From Pseudomonadota bacterium (GTDB lineage: Bacteria > Pseudomonadota > Alphaproteobacteria > Rhizobiales > Rhizobiaceae), in assembly GCA_023404095.1 (NCBI GenBank), contig JAEYDD010000026.1, forward strand, positions 313,715 through 377,714: DNA of 64,000 nt, given 5' to 3'. The notes below the pieces were generated by a model. It had not been told where the DNA came from, did not search any database, and worked only from the letters and a program-made list of their open reading frames with translations. Each line of letters opens with the position of its first letter. Position 1 is the first letter of the stretch. Position numbers and translations under genes: made by a program. Below are positions 16,430 through 24,957 of this stretch, piece by piece.

Positions 16430-17395
16430 ATGTGGAAGAATGCGCGTGACGGAATCGCTCTCTCGATTGTCGGGGCGATCGTTGTTGGCGGGGCTTTGCT
16501 CCCGACGGCGACATTTGGGCAGGTGGCGAACGAGAATATTCCTCTGACAGACTACGCATCGGTGCAGGACCCGCCCCAATTCGACACCGTGGAGCAGGCG
16601 GTCGACGCTTTCAAGTCTGCCGTGAATGACGGCGGCTTCGATCAACTGGCCGAGCTTCTCGGCCTCGACCCGGCAAAGGCAAAGGCCAGTCAAGGCGCCA
16701 TGGATACGTTTGCCGATATCCAGGCCGGTGTGAGCGAACAGGTGATCGTCGTAGACAAAGGCGTCGACAAGATCATCGAGATCGGGAAGATGCTGTGGCC
16801 CCTGCCCTTCCCTCTGGTCAAGCATGACGACGGCAAGTGGGGCTTTGACACCTATGCGGGCCTCGAAGAGATCGCGGACCGTCATGTCGGCGAGAACGAG
16901 TTGCAGACGATCGACACGCTGAAGGCCTATGTCGATGCGCAGGAGGACTATGCCTCCGAAGACCGCGACGGCGACGGCGTGCTCGAATATGCGCAAAAGG
17001 TCGTTAGCAGCGAGGGCATGAAGGACGGGCTCTATTGGCCGTTGGAGCAAGGCGACGGCGAAGAGAGTCCGGCAGGACCGGCGCTTGCTGATGGCGATGC
17101 GCTCGAGAAGGCCAAGGCGGGGGAAGGCTATCACGGCTATCGATACCGTATCTTGACCGGCCAGGGCGACAACATCGCCGGCGGAAAGTATGATTATGTC
17201 ATCAACGGCAACATGATTGCCGGTCACGCTATCGTGGCCTGGCCTGTCCAATACGGCATCACCGGCGTGAAGACGTTCCTCGTCAACAAGAACGGCATCA
17301 TCTACGAGGCCGATCTCGGCGAGAACACGGCGCAGATCGCATCTCGGATCCGCACCTTCAATCCGAACGACGAGTGGGATATCGTCAGCGACTAG
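16430..17395 (+). CDS. DUF2950 exported protein
   Basis: A 321-residue exported protein: signal peptide to about residue 27 (TATFGQ), then the DUF2950 body with FDTVEQAVDAFKSAVNDGGFDQLAELLG, YVDAQEDYASEDRDGDGVLEYAQKVVSSEG and the late GYHGYRYRILTGQG and HAIVAWPVQYG segments. The DRDGDGVLEYAQ portion resembles a calcium-binding loop, which is an observation rather than a demonstrated property. It follows the DUF3300 gene by 23 bases with an AGGAGG ribosome site and is almost certainly co-transcribed with it. The pair is likely envelope-located; no function is established. Confidence 0.85.
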   Translation: MWKNARDGIALSIVGAIVVGGALLPTATFGQVANENIPLTDYASVQDPPQFDTVEQAVDAFKSAVNDGGFDQLAELLGLDPAKAKASQGAMDTFADIQAGVSEQVIVVDKGVDKIIEIGKMLWPLPFPLVKHDDGKWGFDTYAGLEEIADRHVGENELQTIDTLKAYVDAQEDYASEDRDGDGVLEYAQKVVSSEGMKDGLYWPLEQGDGEESPAGPALADGDALEKAKAGEGYHGYRYRILTGQGDNIAGGKYDYVINGNMIAGHAIVAWPVQYGITGVKTFLVNKNGIIYEADLGENTAQIASRIRTFNPNDEWDIVSD

Positions 17396-17554
17396 AACGT
17401 CTCACCTCTCCCGGCAGGTCGAGCTCCTCGGAGAGCGGGCGGTCTTTCGCGCTTTTTGCGCATGTGGTTCTCGAAAGGGCTGCGCGCTTCTTTGAAAAAG
17501 CGTGGCCATGCCTTGCGCCGTCATTGCAGTTCGTTCGATCAAACTCTGCCGCCG

Positions 17555-17567
17555 TAACTTGATGTTA
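17555..17567. promoter_or_regulatory. Candidate operator TAACTTGATGTTA upstream of aroE-like gene
   Basis: This near-palindrome (one mismatch from TAACATGATGTTA) lies 111 bp upstream of the aroE-like ATG. A perfect version occurs at 20909-20921 upstream of the Liv-type transporter. Shared sequence at two promoters of the same catabolic region suggests a common regulator; the protein is unknown. Confidence 0.45.
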
Positions 17568-17678
17568 TGATTGCTGCAAACTGGGTATTTGCCGTTAAGC
17601 GATAATTCGGAAATGCTGCTTTTGACCCTGCTGTCGGCAAAGCCTGACCTTACGCGCAGGGGGAGGAAAGGGCAGCCC

Positions 17679-18509
17679 ATGACTGAAACCATCCGCCTCG
17701 GTCTGGTGGGCGACAACATTGCAAAGTCGCTGTCTCCGCGCCTCCATGTGCTGGCCGCCGCGCAGAACGGATGCCATGTCGTCTACGACCGGCTGATGCC
17801 CGCCGAACACGGCAAGACGTTCGAGGCGCTGTTCGACGAGGTGGCCGCTGGCGGTTATCGGGGCGTGAACATCACCTACCCCTACAAGGAGAATGCCGCC
17901 GCGCGGGTTAAAATCGATGATCCGCTTGTCGCCGCCATCGGCGCCGTCAATACCGTGTTGTTCGATGAGGGTGGGCCGCACGGCTTCAACACCGACTATT
18001 CCGGGTTCATTGCCGCCTACCGACGCATTCGAGGCGAAGCCCTGCCCGGTGCAGTGCTGATGCTCGGTGCGGGTGGGGTCGGCAAGGCGATTGCCTTTGC
18101 CCTTGTGGCGCTCGGCCTTCGCGAAATTCGCATCGTCGAGCGTGACGTGCCACGAGCCGAAGCGCTGGCGCAGGCTCTGAAGGCTGCGTGTCCCGATTTG
18201 CTGACGAAAACGGGCCCGGATGCGGCCGTCCTTGCCAGGGGCGTGGCCGGGCTGGTCAACTGCACGCCGGTCGGCATGGTCGGCCATGAGGGCACGCCGC
18301 TCGCGCGCGCAGCCATGGTCGGCACGCAATGGGCTTTCGACGCGGTCTACACGCCGCCGGAGACGCAGTTCCTGCAGGATGCGGCCGCGGAAGGTCTGCA
18401 GGTCATATCCGGCTACGAACTCTTTGTCGGTCAGGGTGTCGATGCCTGGCGTATCTTTACCGGCCTGCCCGTCGATGAGGCGCGACTGCGCGCTGCATTG
18501 GCTGGCTGA
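17679..18509 (+). CDS. Shikimate dehydrogenase family protein (AroE-like 1)
   Basis: A 276-residue NAD(P)-dependent enzyme reducing or oxidising shikimate-like hydroxyl/keto groups. Seen: the substrate carboxylate clamp SLSP at 17-20, the catalytic lysine in NITYPYK (Lys70), the catalytic aspartate in FNTDYSGF (Asp106), and the nucleotide-binding LGAGGVGKAIAFAL. ATG 17679 is chosen because GGGGAGGAAAGG precedes it and the protein then starts as family members do. Its location beside oxidoreductase and uptake genes, not in an aromatic biosynthesis cluster, points to catabolic quinate/shikimate use or a related hydroaromatic acid. It is convergent with the Gfo/Idh/MocA gene and probably monocistronic. 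The direction of reaction and cofactor preference are inferred. Confidence 0.85.
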   Translation: MTETIRLGLVGDNIAKSLSPRLHVLAAAQNGCHVVYDRLMPAEHGKTFEALFDEVAAGGYRGVNITYPYKENAAARVKIDDPLVAAIGAVNTVLFDEGGPHGFNTDYSGFIAAYRRIRGEALPGAVLMLGAGGVGKAIAFALVALGLREIRIVERDVPRAEALAQALKAACPDLLTKTGPDAAVLARGVAGLVNCTPVGMVGHEGTPLARAAMVGTQWAFDAVYTPPETQFLQDAAAEGLQVISGYELFVGQGVDAWRIFTGLPVDEARLRAALAG

Positions 18510-18551
18510 AGCGCTGCTGATTCTGGCTTGCCACCCGCAATGCGAAGCTGC

Positions 18552-19619
18552 TCAACCGCTGAGGTCCAGCGGAGAGAGGTCAACAGCCACGGCACATCCG
18601 CTCTCTGCTGCCGCGCGAATGGCATCCAGTACGATCAGATTGGCCGTTGCGTCGCGCGCCGATACCAGCGGCGTTCCGCCTTCCCTGATCAGATTGCCGA
18701 AGTGCTGGAGTTGCTCCTCGTAAGGATCGGCCGCCTCCACTGCGAGAATCGTCGGCCGCAGGCGACGCGTCCAGTCCGGCTCGCCCTCCGGCTCCCACAG
18801 CGTCAGGTCCGGGAGGGACAGTCCTGCCCGGCTTCCTGCGTAGTGGTGGGCGGTCACCGGATGAGCCGGGAAGCGGACGGTGTTCTCGCCCGCAGTCAGA
18901 TCCCAGGCCCAGGGGCCCGTTGCGGCATCCGAGATGCACAGTGTCGCCAGGCCGCCGTTCGCAAAGGTTAGCGCGACGGCGGCGGTGTCCTCGACGGCGA
19001 AGCCGCGCTGGCCGTTGCTGGCGATCGCCTGTACCGTGGAGACTTCCCCGAAGAAATGCCGAAGCAGATCGATTTCGTGGACGAGGTTGATCAGCAGCGG
19101 TCCCCCTGCCCCCGGCGTACGGCGCCAGGCCGCCTCGAAATAGGAGGGCGGCTTGGCGAGTGAGCAGGTGACGGTGGCCATCACGAGATTGCCGAGCCGG
19201 CCGGCTCGTATGGCTTCGTGCGCCTTGCGGATGATTGGGTTGTGTCGGCGATGATGGCCGACCAGAAGAGGCCTGCCGGTCCGCTCGGCGATTTCGATCA
19301 GCTTGAGGGCGGAGGTGAGGCTCTCGGCCACCGGCTTCTCCAGCAGCACGGGGATTCCCGCTTGCAGAAGGGCTTCGGAGATTGGCAAATGGGTCTCGTT
19401 TGGCGTTGCGACGATGGCCGCATCGGCAACGCCCGCATCGATCAGCGCTGCCGCGTCCGGCACGCAGGGCACGCCGAGCGATTGGGCCAGAGCCGCGCCG
19501 GAGGGCGCGGGATCGACGATTGCCGCAAGATGTTGACCCTCTATCCGGGCCAGCGTGTCGATATGTGTGCGTCCGATGGCGCCGGCACCGATTACTGCCA
19601 CACCGATTGATCCAGTCAT
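18552..19619 (-). CDS. Gfo/Idh/MocA family oxidoreductase
   Basis: A 355-residue NAD(P)-dependent dehydrogenase. The N-terminal Rossmann motif is VIGAGAIGRTH at about 9-19, the conserved EKPVAESLTSALKL segment carries the catalytic lysine of the family, and the VHEIDLLRHFFGEV segment supplies the catalytic His/Asp pair in the C-terminal domain. Family members oxidise sugar, inositol or cyclitol hydroxyls; relatives act on myo-inositol and on hydroaromatic polyols. The promoter region carries a two-unit GAATnnnATTC operator (19669-19697) shared with other genes of this region, so it appears to belong to the IclR-linked regulon. The substrate is unknown. Confidence 0.88.
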   Translation of the reverse strand: MTGSIGVAVIGAGAIGRTHIDTLARIEGQHLAAIVDPAPSGAALAQSLGVPCVPDAAALIDAGVADAAIVATPNETHLPISEALLQAGIPVLLEKPVAESLTSALKLIEIAERTGRPLLVGHHRRHNPIIRKAHEAIRAGRLGNLVMATVTCSLAKPPSYFEAAWRRTPGAGGPLLINLVHEIDLLRHFFGEVSTVQAIASNGQRGFAVEDTAAVALTFANGGLATLCISDAATGPWAWDLTAGENTVRFPAHPVTAHHYAGSRAGLSLPDLTLWEPEGEPDWTRRLRPTILAVEAADPYEEQLQHFGNLIREGGTPLVSARDATANLIVLDAIRAAAESGCAVAVDLSPLDLSG

Positions 19620-19668
19620 GATATCCTCCCTGATCCGCCCTGAGGCTACCAGAGCAGTGACGATAGTG

Positions 19669-19697
19669 GAATTAAAGTTTATTATTGAATGTCATTC
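19669..19697. promoter_or_regulatory. IclR-type operator, site A
   Basis: GAATTAAAGTT (19669-19679), spacer of 7, then the perfect palindrome GAATGTCATTC (19687-19697). The two units start exactly 18 bp apart, as at the other three sites in this window. It lies 50-78 bp upstream of the Gfo/Idh/MocA start codon on the minus strand and about 165 bp upstream of the epimerase start on the plus strand. Confidence 0.65.
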
Positions 19698-19860
19698 TAT
19701 TTTTTGCAATATTGACCCGCGCCGGCCCGATGCCTGCGCCATTTTGGGAGGACTGCTGAATGGGAGCCGTGTGGGCGACAACGGTATGTGCACTTCATAC
19801 CGCGCATAGTCCGGCTTGCGCCTGCGTGTGGGCGGGCGCGATGCATCGGGACTGGCCCGC

Positions 19861-20760
19861 ATGAGCCGGATCCTCCTCACCGGCGGCACAGGTTTCGTCG
19901 GCTTGCGGACGATTGCTGCGTTGCATCGTGCCGGTCACGGCATCCGCGTGTTCGACCTGGCGCCGAAGCCGGATCGCCTTCCTTTATGCTCCGATATCGA
20001 GGTCGTTACCGGCGACATTACCGACATGGCGGCCGTTCTCGCTGCGGCAAGCGGTTGCACCGGTATCGTCCACCTCGCCGGCCTTATGACTGCCGACTGC
20101 GCCAGGGATCCTCTGCTCGGAGCGCGCGTCAACCTGATTGGCAGCCTCACTGTATTCGAAGCAGCAAAGGCAGCAGGTCTTCCCGTGGCCTATCTGAGCA
20201 CCGCTGGCGTCTTCGGGCCGGAGGATCCGGTCCATCCGAGCCCGATGACCATCTACGGCGCGACCAAGCTCGCGGTCGAAGGTGCTGCACGGGCCTTCAA
20301 CCTCGATCATGGCGTGACCAGTCTCGGCTTGCGACCCTATATCATTTATGGGCCTGGCATCAGCGCAGGAATTGCGGCCGGTCCGTCGATCGCCATCGCC
20401 GCCGCAGCCCGTAGGGAGCCTGCCGAAATCCGTTTCTCCGGCCGCGTGGGTTTTGTCCATGTGGACGATGTTGCGCGTATGCTGGCTGCTGCAATGTCGG
20501 TGCCGCTGAGGGGCGCAACCGTCGTGACCATGGCGGGGGAAACGGCGGACATGACAGATTTCGTCTCCGAGCTTCATCGCCAGACTGGATGGTCGGATGT
20601 TGCCATCAGTGGCGATCCGCTGCGCATTCCCGCTACTCTCGCCTCCGATCCTGTTCCCGATTTTCTGGGCTCTCAGCCCGTGACCGGCATAGCTGACGGA
20701 ATTGAAAGGTCGCTCGCTGAACTGCGGCAGATTTCCGGCAAGGAATCGTCCAATGTTTAG
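19861..20760 (+). CDS. NAD(P)-dependent epimerase/dehydratase (extended SDR)
   Basis: A 299-residue extended SDR with the Rossmann motif TGGTGFVG at 7-14, DITDMAAV, and the active-site YGATKLAVEG (Tyr/Lys). A substrate-side LRPYIIYGPGIS follows. Such proteins epimerise, dehydrate or reduce sugar-like compounds. ATG 19861 is chosen since the protein then begins MSRILLTGGTGFVG; an upstream extension to 19816 lacks similarity. It is divergent from the Gfo/Idh/MocA gene and upstream of the Liv-type transporter, within the presumed hydroaromatic catabolic region. Substrate and direction are unknown. Confidence 0.85.
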   Translation: MSRILLTGGTGFVGLRTIAALHRAGHGIRVFDLAPKPDRLPLCSDIEVVTGDITDMAAVLAAASGCTGIVHLAGLMTADCARDPLLGARVNLIGSLTVFEAAKAAGLPVAYLSTAGVFGPEDPVHPSPMTIYGATKLAVEGAARAFNLDHGVTSLGLRPYIIYGPGISAGIAAGPSIAIAAAARREPAEIRFSGRVGFVHVDDVARMLAAAMSVPLRGATVVTMAGETADMTDFVSELHRQTGWSDVAISGDPLRIPATLASDPVPDFLGSQPVTGIADGIERSLAELRQISGKESSNV

Positions 20761-21117
20761 TGACCATCGTCCATTTTCCGGATGCAGGCGGCGTGATTTC
20801 TTCGAGGATCGAAGGAGGAGCAGGGCCAGCGCTTTTCAGGTCGCGATTGCCGTCGACCCGAACGCTTCGATGCCAATGTGTGGATTTGCCGGAATGGCGG
20901 CTGCCACTTAACATGATGTTATGCAAATAGCCCAATCGGTATTCGTCAACACGCCATCTGCGCCGATATAGTGACACAAGTTGTCCAGGATGGTGGAGAG
21001 TATCGACTGAAAAGAAATCGCGGCGCCGGGAGGAGATCGAGGCCGCCGCGTCCCGAGAAGCAGACCACTGGCCTGCCCATCGGATTGTCAGCAATGATCA
21101 TTAAAGGGAGGAACGCA
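20761..21117. promoter_or_regulatory. Promoter region of the Liv-type operon with palindrome TAACATGATGTTA
   Basis: No gene is seen here. The perfect 13-bp palindrome TAACATGATGTTA lies at 20909-20921, 197 bp upstream of the binding-protein ATG, and nearly matches the site at 17555-17567. A strong AAAGGGAGGAA ribosome site precedes ATG 21118. The palindrome is probably an operator controlling uptake. Confidence 0.5.
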
Positions 21118-22245
21118 ATGATCAGAAGACTTCTTTCGACGGCCGCCATCGTGATGGCGCTCGGCGTCGCACCTGCACTCGCAGAGCTCAAGATCGGCTC
21201 CATCATAGAACTCTCCGGCCCCGGAGCTGCAGCTGGCACGAACTTCCGCGACGGCGTGAAGATGGGCTTCGAGGAGATCAATGCCCAGGGCGGCATCCTG
21301 AAGGAGCAGGTGTCGATTCTCGAGTACGACAGCCAGACCGATCCGCAGGTTTCCCGCGCCATGGTGCAGAAGGCCATCGACGATGGCGTCTATGCGATCA
21401 CCGGCACGGTTTTCTCGTCGTCCACGGTGGTTAACATGCTGGTTGCCAAGCAGTACGGCATTCCGCAGTTCACCGGCTCCGAGGCGCCGTCGATCACCGC
21501 CAAGGGCAATCCCTACATCTTCCGGACAGCGTTCGGCTCGCAGAAGGGCGTGCCGAAGATGGTCAAGTACATGGTCGACAACATGGGCGTGAAGAAGGTG
21601 GGCGTCGCCTGGGCGAACACCGAATTCGGCAAGGGCGGCCATCAGGCATTCGTCGCGGAGATGGAGAAGGCAGGCATTCCGATCGTGATCGACGTGCCAG
21701 CCGAGCAGGCGCAAGCCGACTTTTCCGCCGACGTTCTGAAGCTGAAGAACTCAGACGCCGACGCCATCTTCGTCTACTTCACCGAAGAGGAGAGCGCCCG
21801 CTTCCTGCGCGAGGCGCGCAAGCAGGGTCTCGACAAGCCACTGATCGGCGAAACCACGCTGATCGGGCACAAGGTGATCGAACTGGCCGGTGATGCCGCC
21901 AACGGCGCCATGGGCCATGTCGGACTGACGCCGGATGCCAACATCCCTGCCCTGACCGAAATGGTCGAGCGCTTCAAGACGAAGTACAAGTACACCCCCG
22001 ACCACAACGCCATCAAAGGCTATACCGCTGCCTGGACGTTGAAATACGTCACCGAGATGGTCGGTAGCCCGGACAGCAAGGCGATCGCCGAAAAGCTGCA
22101 CGGCCTGACGCTCAAGGCTTCCGAGTACCCGGGCGTGCTGATGGACGTCAGCTGGGACGAGACGGGCGAAATGTCCCGCGAGAGCTTCTTCGTGAAGGTC
22201 GAAAACGGCAAGCAGGTCGTGCAAGCAATCCTGCCGCCGAACTAA
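21118..22245 (+). CDS. Branched-chain amino acid type ABC transporter substrate-binding protein (LivJ-like)
   Basis: A 375-residue periplasmic binding protein with a signal peptide (IRRLLSTAAIVMALGVAPALA, about 1-23) and the type I periplasmic-binding fold: LKIGSIIELSGPGAA, FEEINAQGGIL, YDSQTDPQVSRAMVQKAI, then TGTVFSSSTVVNMLVAKQYG. LivJ-like proteins in soil alphaproteobacteria carry amino acids and also aromatic or hydroaromatic acids, so the family name does not fix the ligand. The surrounding pobA, pcaIJF and desaturase genes suggest an aromatic or alicyclic acid. It is first in a five-gene uptake operon. Confidence 0.9.
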   Translation: MIRRLLSTAAIVMALGVAPALAELKIGSIIELSGPGAAAGTNFRDGVKMGFEEINAQGGILKEQVSILEYDSQTDPQVSRAMVQKAIDDGVYAITGTVFSSSTVVNMLVAKQYGIPQFTGSEAPSITAKGNPYIFRTAFGSQKGVPKMVKYMVDNMGVKKVGVAWANTEFGKGGHQAFVAEMEKAGIPIVIDVPAEQAQADFSADVLKLKNSDADAIFVYFTEEESARFLREARKQGLDKPLIGETTLIGHKVIELAGDAANGAMGHVGLTPDANIPALTEMVERFKTKYKYTPDHNAIKGYTAAWTLKYVTEMVGSPDSKAIAEKLHGLTLKASEYPGVLMDVSWDETGEMSRESFFVKVENGKQVVQAILPPN

Positions 22246-22342
22246 GCCCGATCCGCCAATCTGGGCCGGCGACGGATGACGCCGCCGGCCGCCATTCATC
22301 ATTATTCGCAGAGCCGACCAACAGCCCTTGAAGGACGAAACC

Positions 22343-23221
22343 ATGGCCGAGCTTATCCAGATTCTCGTTTCCGGCCTCGCCGCCGGTTCCATCTATGCGC
22401 TCGCCGCCGTAGGCTTCACGCTGCTTTGGCAGGCGTCGCAAACGATCAACTTCGCCCAGGGCGAATTCGTGATGCTCCCGGCCTTCTTCGTGCTTATCGG
22501 CATGACCGTTCTCGGCCTGCCGATGTGGACGTCCATCCTGCTGGCACTGGTTCTGTCGCTGCTGATCCTCGGCGTGGCGTTCAAGCGGCTGATTGTGGAG
22601 CCGATGCTGCCGCACGGCACCCTCCCGCTCGTCATCGCTACCATCGCACTCGGCCTGCTTCTGAAGGAGAGCGTGAAGGAGTTCTACGGCGCCACCGCCC
22701 AGCCCTTCCCCGCGATCTTCCCGCAAACCGTCTACAACGTCGCCGGCGCCAGCGTTTCGGTGCAGGACATCTGCAACCTTGCCGTCTCGATGCTGGCGAT
22801 CGGCGGCCTGCAGCTTTTCCTCAACCGCACCCGCACGGGCCGCTGCATGCAGGCCAGTGCCCAGAACCCTGCCGTGGCCGAAATTCTCGGCGTCAACGTC
22901 AAGCGCATGGTGCTCTACACGTTTCTCATCAACGCCGCCCTTGCCACGATCGCGTCGGTCCTGATCTCGCCGATCTACCTCGCCAAGTTTTCGAACGGTG
23001 AGACGCTGGGTCTCGTCGCCTTCATCGCCGCCATCGTCGGCGGCTTCAACCAGATCCGCGGCGCGCTTGTCGGCGGCCTGCTGATCGGGGTGATCGACAA
23101 CCTCTCGGCTGTCTACATCTCCGCCCAGTATCGCGCCGCCATGCCGCTCCTGCTGCTTATTGCCATCATCCTGCTGCGCCCGCAGGGGCTGCTCGGCACC
23201 CGGGAGGGGAGAACCGTATGA
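22343..23221 (+). CDS. Branched-chain type ABC transporter permease LivH-like
   Basis: A 292-residue inner-membrane permease. It opens with LIQILVSGLAAGSIYALAAVGFTLLWQASQTINFAQGEF, the LivH family N-terminus, and has about eight hydrophobic helices. The EAA-like cytoplasmic loop contains GRCMQASAQNPAVAEILGVNV. ATG 22343 follows an AAGGACG site; a TTG at 22328 is also in frame. It ends overlapping the LivM start by 4 bases (ATGA). Confidence 0.9.
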   Translation: MAELIQILVSGLAAGSIYALAAVGFTLLWQASQTINFAQGEFVMLPAFFVLIGMTVLGLPMWTSILLALVLSLLILGVAFKRLIVEPMLPHGTLPLVIATIALGLLLKESVKEFYGATAQPFPAIFPQTVYNVAGASVSVQDICNLAVSMLAIGGLQLFLNRTRTGRCMQASAQNPAVAEILGVNVKRMVLYTFLINAALATIASVLISPIYLAKFSNGETLGLVAFIAAIVGGFNQIRGALVGGLLIGVIDNLSAVYISAQYRAAMPLLLLIAIILLRPQGLLGTREGRTV

Positions 23222-24192
23222 CCCGCTATCAGCCCATTCTCATCGCACTCGGCATCGCCGCACTGCTCTTCGCGCCGATCGGCCAGGGCAACTACATCAT
23301 CTACACGCTCTGCTCGTGGCTTTTGTTCTCGATCGCGGCCATGGGCCTGAACCTGACGCTCGGCTATGCCGGACAGGTCAGTCTCGCCCAGGCCGGCTTC
23401 ATGGGCATCGGTGCCTACATCACCGCGCTGATGACGTTGAACGGCATCCACTGGAGTGTCGCGGCGCTGATCTCGATCTTGTCGAGCTTCGCCGTCGGTC
23501 TTCTGCTCGGCTATCCGGCGCTGCGCGTGCAGCATCACTTCCTGGCCTTCGTGACGCTCGCCTTCAACACGCTGCTCTTCCTGGTCCTGCGCAACGAAGA
23601 GGAGATCACCGGAGGTTCGTTCGGTCTGGTCGGCATGGAACGCCCCACCTTCTTCGGCATCAGCACGGACAGCAACCTGGCCTTCTACTATTTCTCGCTG
23701 GTCTGCTTCCTGCTGGCTGCAGCGGCCATGTGGTGGATCCTGCGCTCACCGTGGGGCCGCGCCTTCAAGGCGCTGCGCGAGAACCCGATCCGCGCAGAGA
23801 GCCTTGGCCTCAAGATCCGTCGCCAGACGCTGCTTGCCTTTGCCATCGGCTCTGCCTTCGGCGGCCTTGCCGGTGCGCTGCAGACCCCGCTCGTGCAGTT
23901 CATCGAGCCCAGCAGCTTTGCGCTGATCCATTCGCTCAAGCTCCTGCTGATGGTGGTCGTGGGCGGCTCCGGCTTCTTCTTCGGCCCGATGCTCGGCGCT
24001 GCCGTCGTCATCCTGCTGCCTGAAATGCTGCGTTTCACCGAAGGCTACTACCTGATCATCTACTCGGCGCTTGTGATCGTGCTGATGGTCTATTCGCCGA
24101 ACGGCCTGATCGGCCTCGGCCAGAAGCTCGCCGAGAAGATCAAGCCCCGGCAAGAAGCCCGCCGCGATCTTAAGGAAGGGGTCCAGCTATGA
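23218..24192 (+). CDS. Branched-chain type ABC transporter permease LivM-like
   Basis: A 324-residue inner-membrane permease with LivM signatures: MGLNLTLGYAGQVSLAQAGFMGIGAY, and the cytoplasmic loop WGRAFKALRENPIRAESLGL. About eight to ten hydrophobic segments are present. It forms the heterodimeric channel with the LivH-like protein. The start overlaps the LivH stop and the end overlaps the LivG start, so the operon is tightly packed. A charged C-terminal tail (KIKPRQEARRDLKEG) is cytosolic. Confidence 0.92.
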   Translation: MTRYQPILIALGIAALLFAPIGQGNYIIYTLCSWLLFSIAAMGLNLTLGYAGQVSLAQAGFMGIGAYITALMTLNGIHWSVAALISILSSFAVGLLLGYPALRVQHHFLAFVTLAFNTLLFLVLRNEEEITGGSFGLVGMERPTFFGISTDSNLAFYYFSLVCFLLAAAAMWWILRSPWGRAFKALRENPIRAESLGLKIRRQTLLAFAIGSAFGGLAGALQTPLVQFIEPSSFALIHSLKLLLMVVVGGSGFFFGPMLGAAVVILLPEMLRFTEGYYLIIYSALVIVLMVYSPNGLIGLGQKLAEKIKPRQEARRDLKEGVQL

Positions 24193-24956
24193 ACATGCGC
24201 GCCGATACCACCAATGCACCCATCCTCTCGGTGCGCAACATCTCCAAGCAGTTCGGCGGCATCCGGGCGGTCAACGGGGTAAGCTTCGATGTCCGGAAAG
24301 GCGAGATCCTGGGCCTGATCGGACCGAACGGCTCCGGCAAGTCCACGCTCTTCAACTGCATCCTCGGTCAGCTCAAGCCGACCGAGGGGCATTGCGAGAT
24401 CAACGGCCGCTCGACCGACGGCGTGCGCCCCGCGGACCTTTCCGTGATGGGCGTCGGCCGGACCTTCCAGCAGCTTTCGGTCTTTCCGAAGATGAGCGTG
24501 CTGGACAACGTCATCCTCGCCGGCCAGGAGCACCAGGGCTCGATGCTGTCGCGCCTGCTGGGTAAGCCGGACGCGGGCCTGACCGAGAAGGCGGAGCAAC
24601 TGATCGAATTCTTTCGGCTGACGCCTTACCGCGACACGCCAGCCGGCTCCCTCTCCTACGGCCAGCAGAAGCTCGTGGATGCCGCGATGGCCTTCATGGC
24701 AGGTCCAGGAATCGTTCTGCTCGACGAGCCGGCCGGCGGGGTGAACCTCACCATGCTCGGGCACCTGAAAGAACGGTTAATCACCTATAATCGCGAACAC
24801 GGGACGACCTTCGTCGTCATCGAACACAACATGGAGTTCGTGATGTCGCTTTGCACCCGTATCATCGTTCTGGCACAGGGCGAGATCATCGCGGAGGGAA
24901 CGCCAGACGAAATCCGGTCGAACCAGATGGTCATCAACGCATATCTCGGAGGCTGA
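24189..24956 (+). CDS. ABC transporter ATP-binding protein LivG-like
   Basis: A 255-residue ATPase with Walker A GPNGSGKS, signature segment LSYGQQKLVDAAMAF (LSYGQ, the LivG version of the signature), Walker B IVLLDEPAGGVN and an H-loop VVIEHNMEFV. The C-terminal EGTPDEIRSNQMVINAYLG is typical of LivG. It works with the LivF-like ATPase to energise the uptake system and is the fourth gene of the operon. Confidence 0.93.
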   Translation: MNMRADTTNAPILSVRNISKQFGGIRAVNGVSFDVRKGEILGLIGPNGSGKSTLFNCILGQLKPTEGHCEINGRSTDGVRPADLSVMGVGRTFQQLSVFPKMSVLDNVILAGQEHQGSMLSRLLGKPDAGLTEKAEQLIEFFRLTPYRDTPAGSLSYGQQKLVDAAMAFMAGPGIVLLDEPAGGVNLTMLGHLKERLITYNREHGTTFVVIEHNMEFVMSLCTRIIVLAQGEIIAEGTPDEIRSNQMVINAYLGG

Positions 24957-24957
24957 C

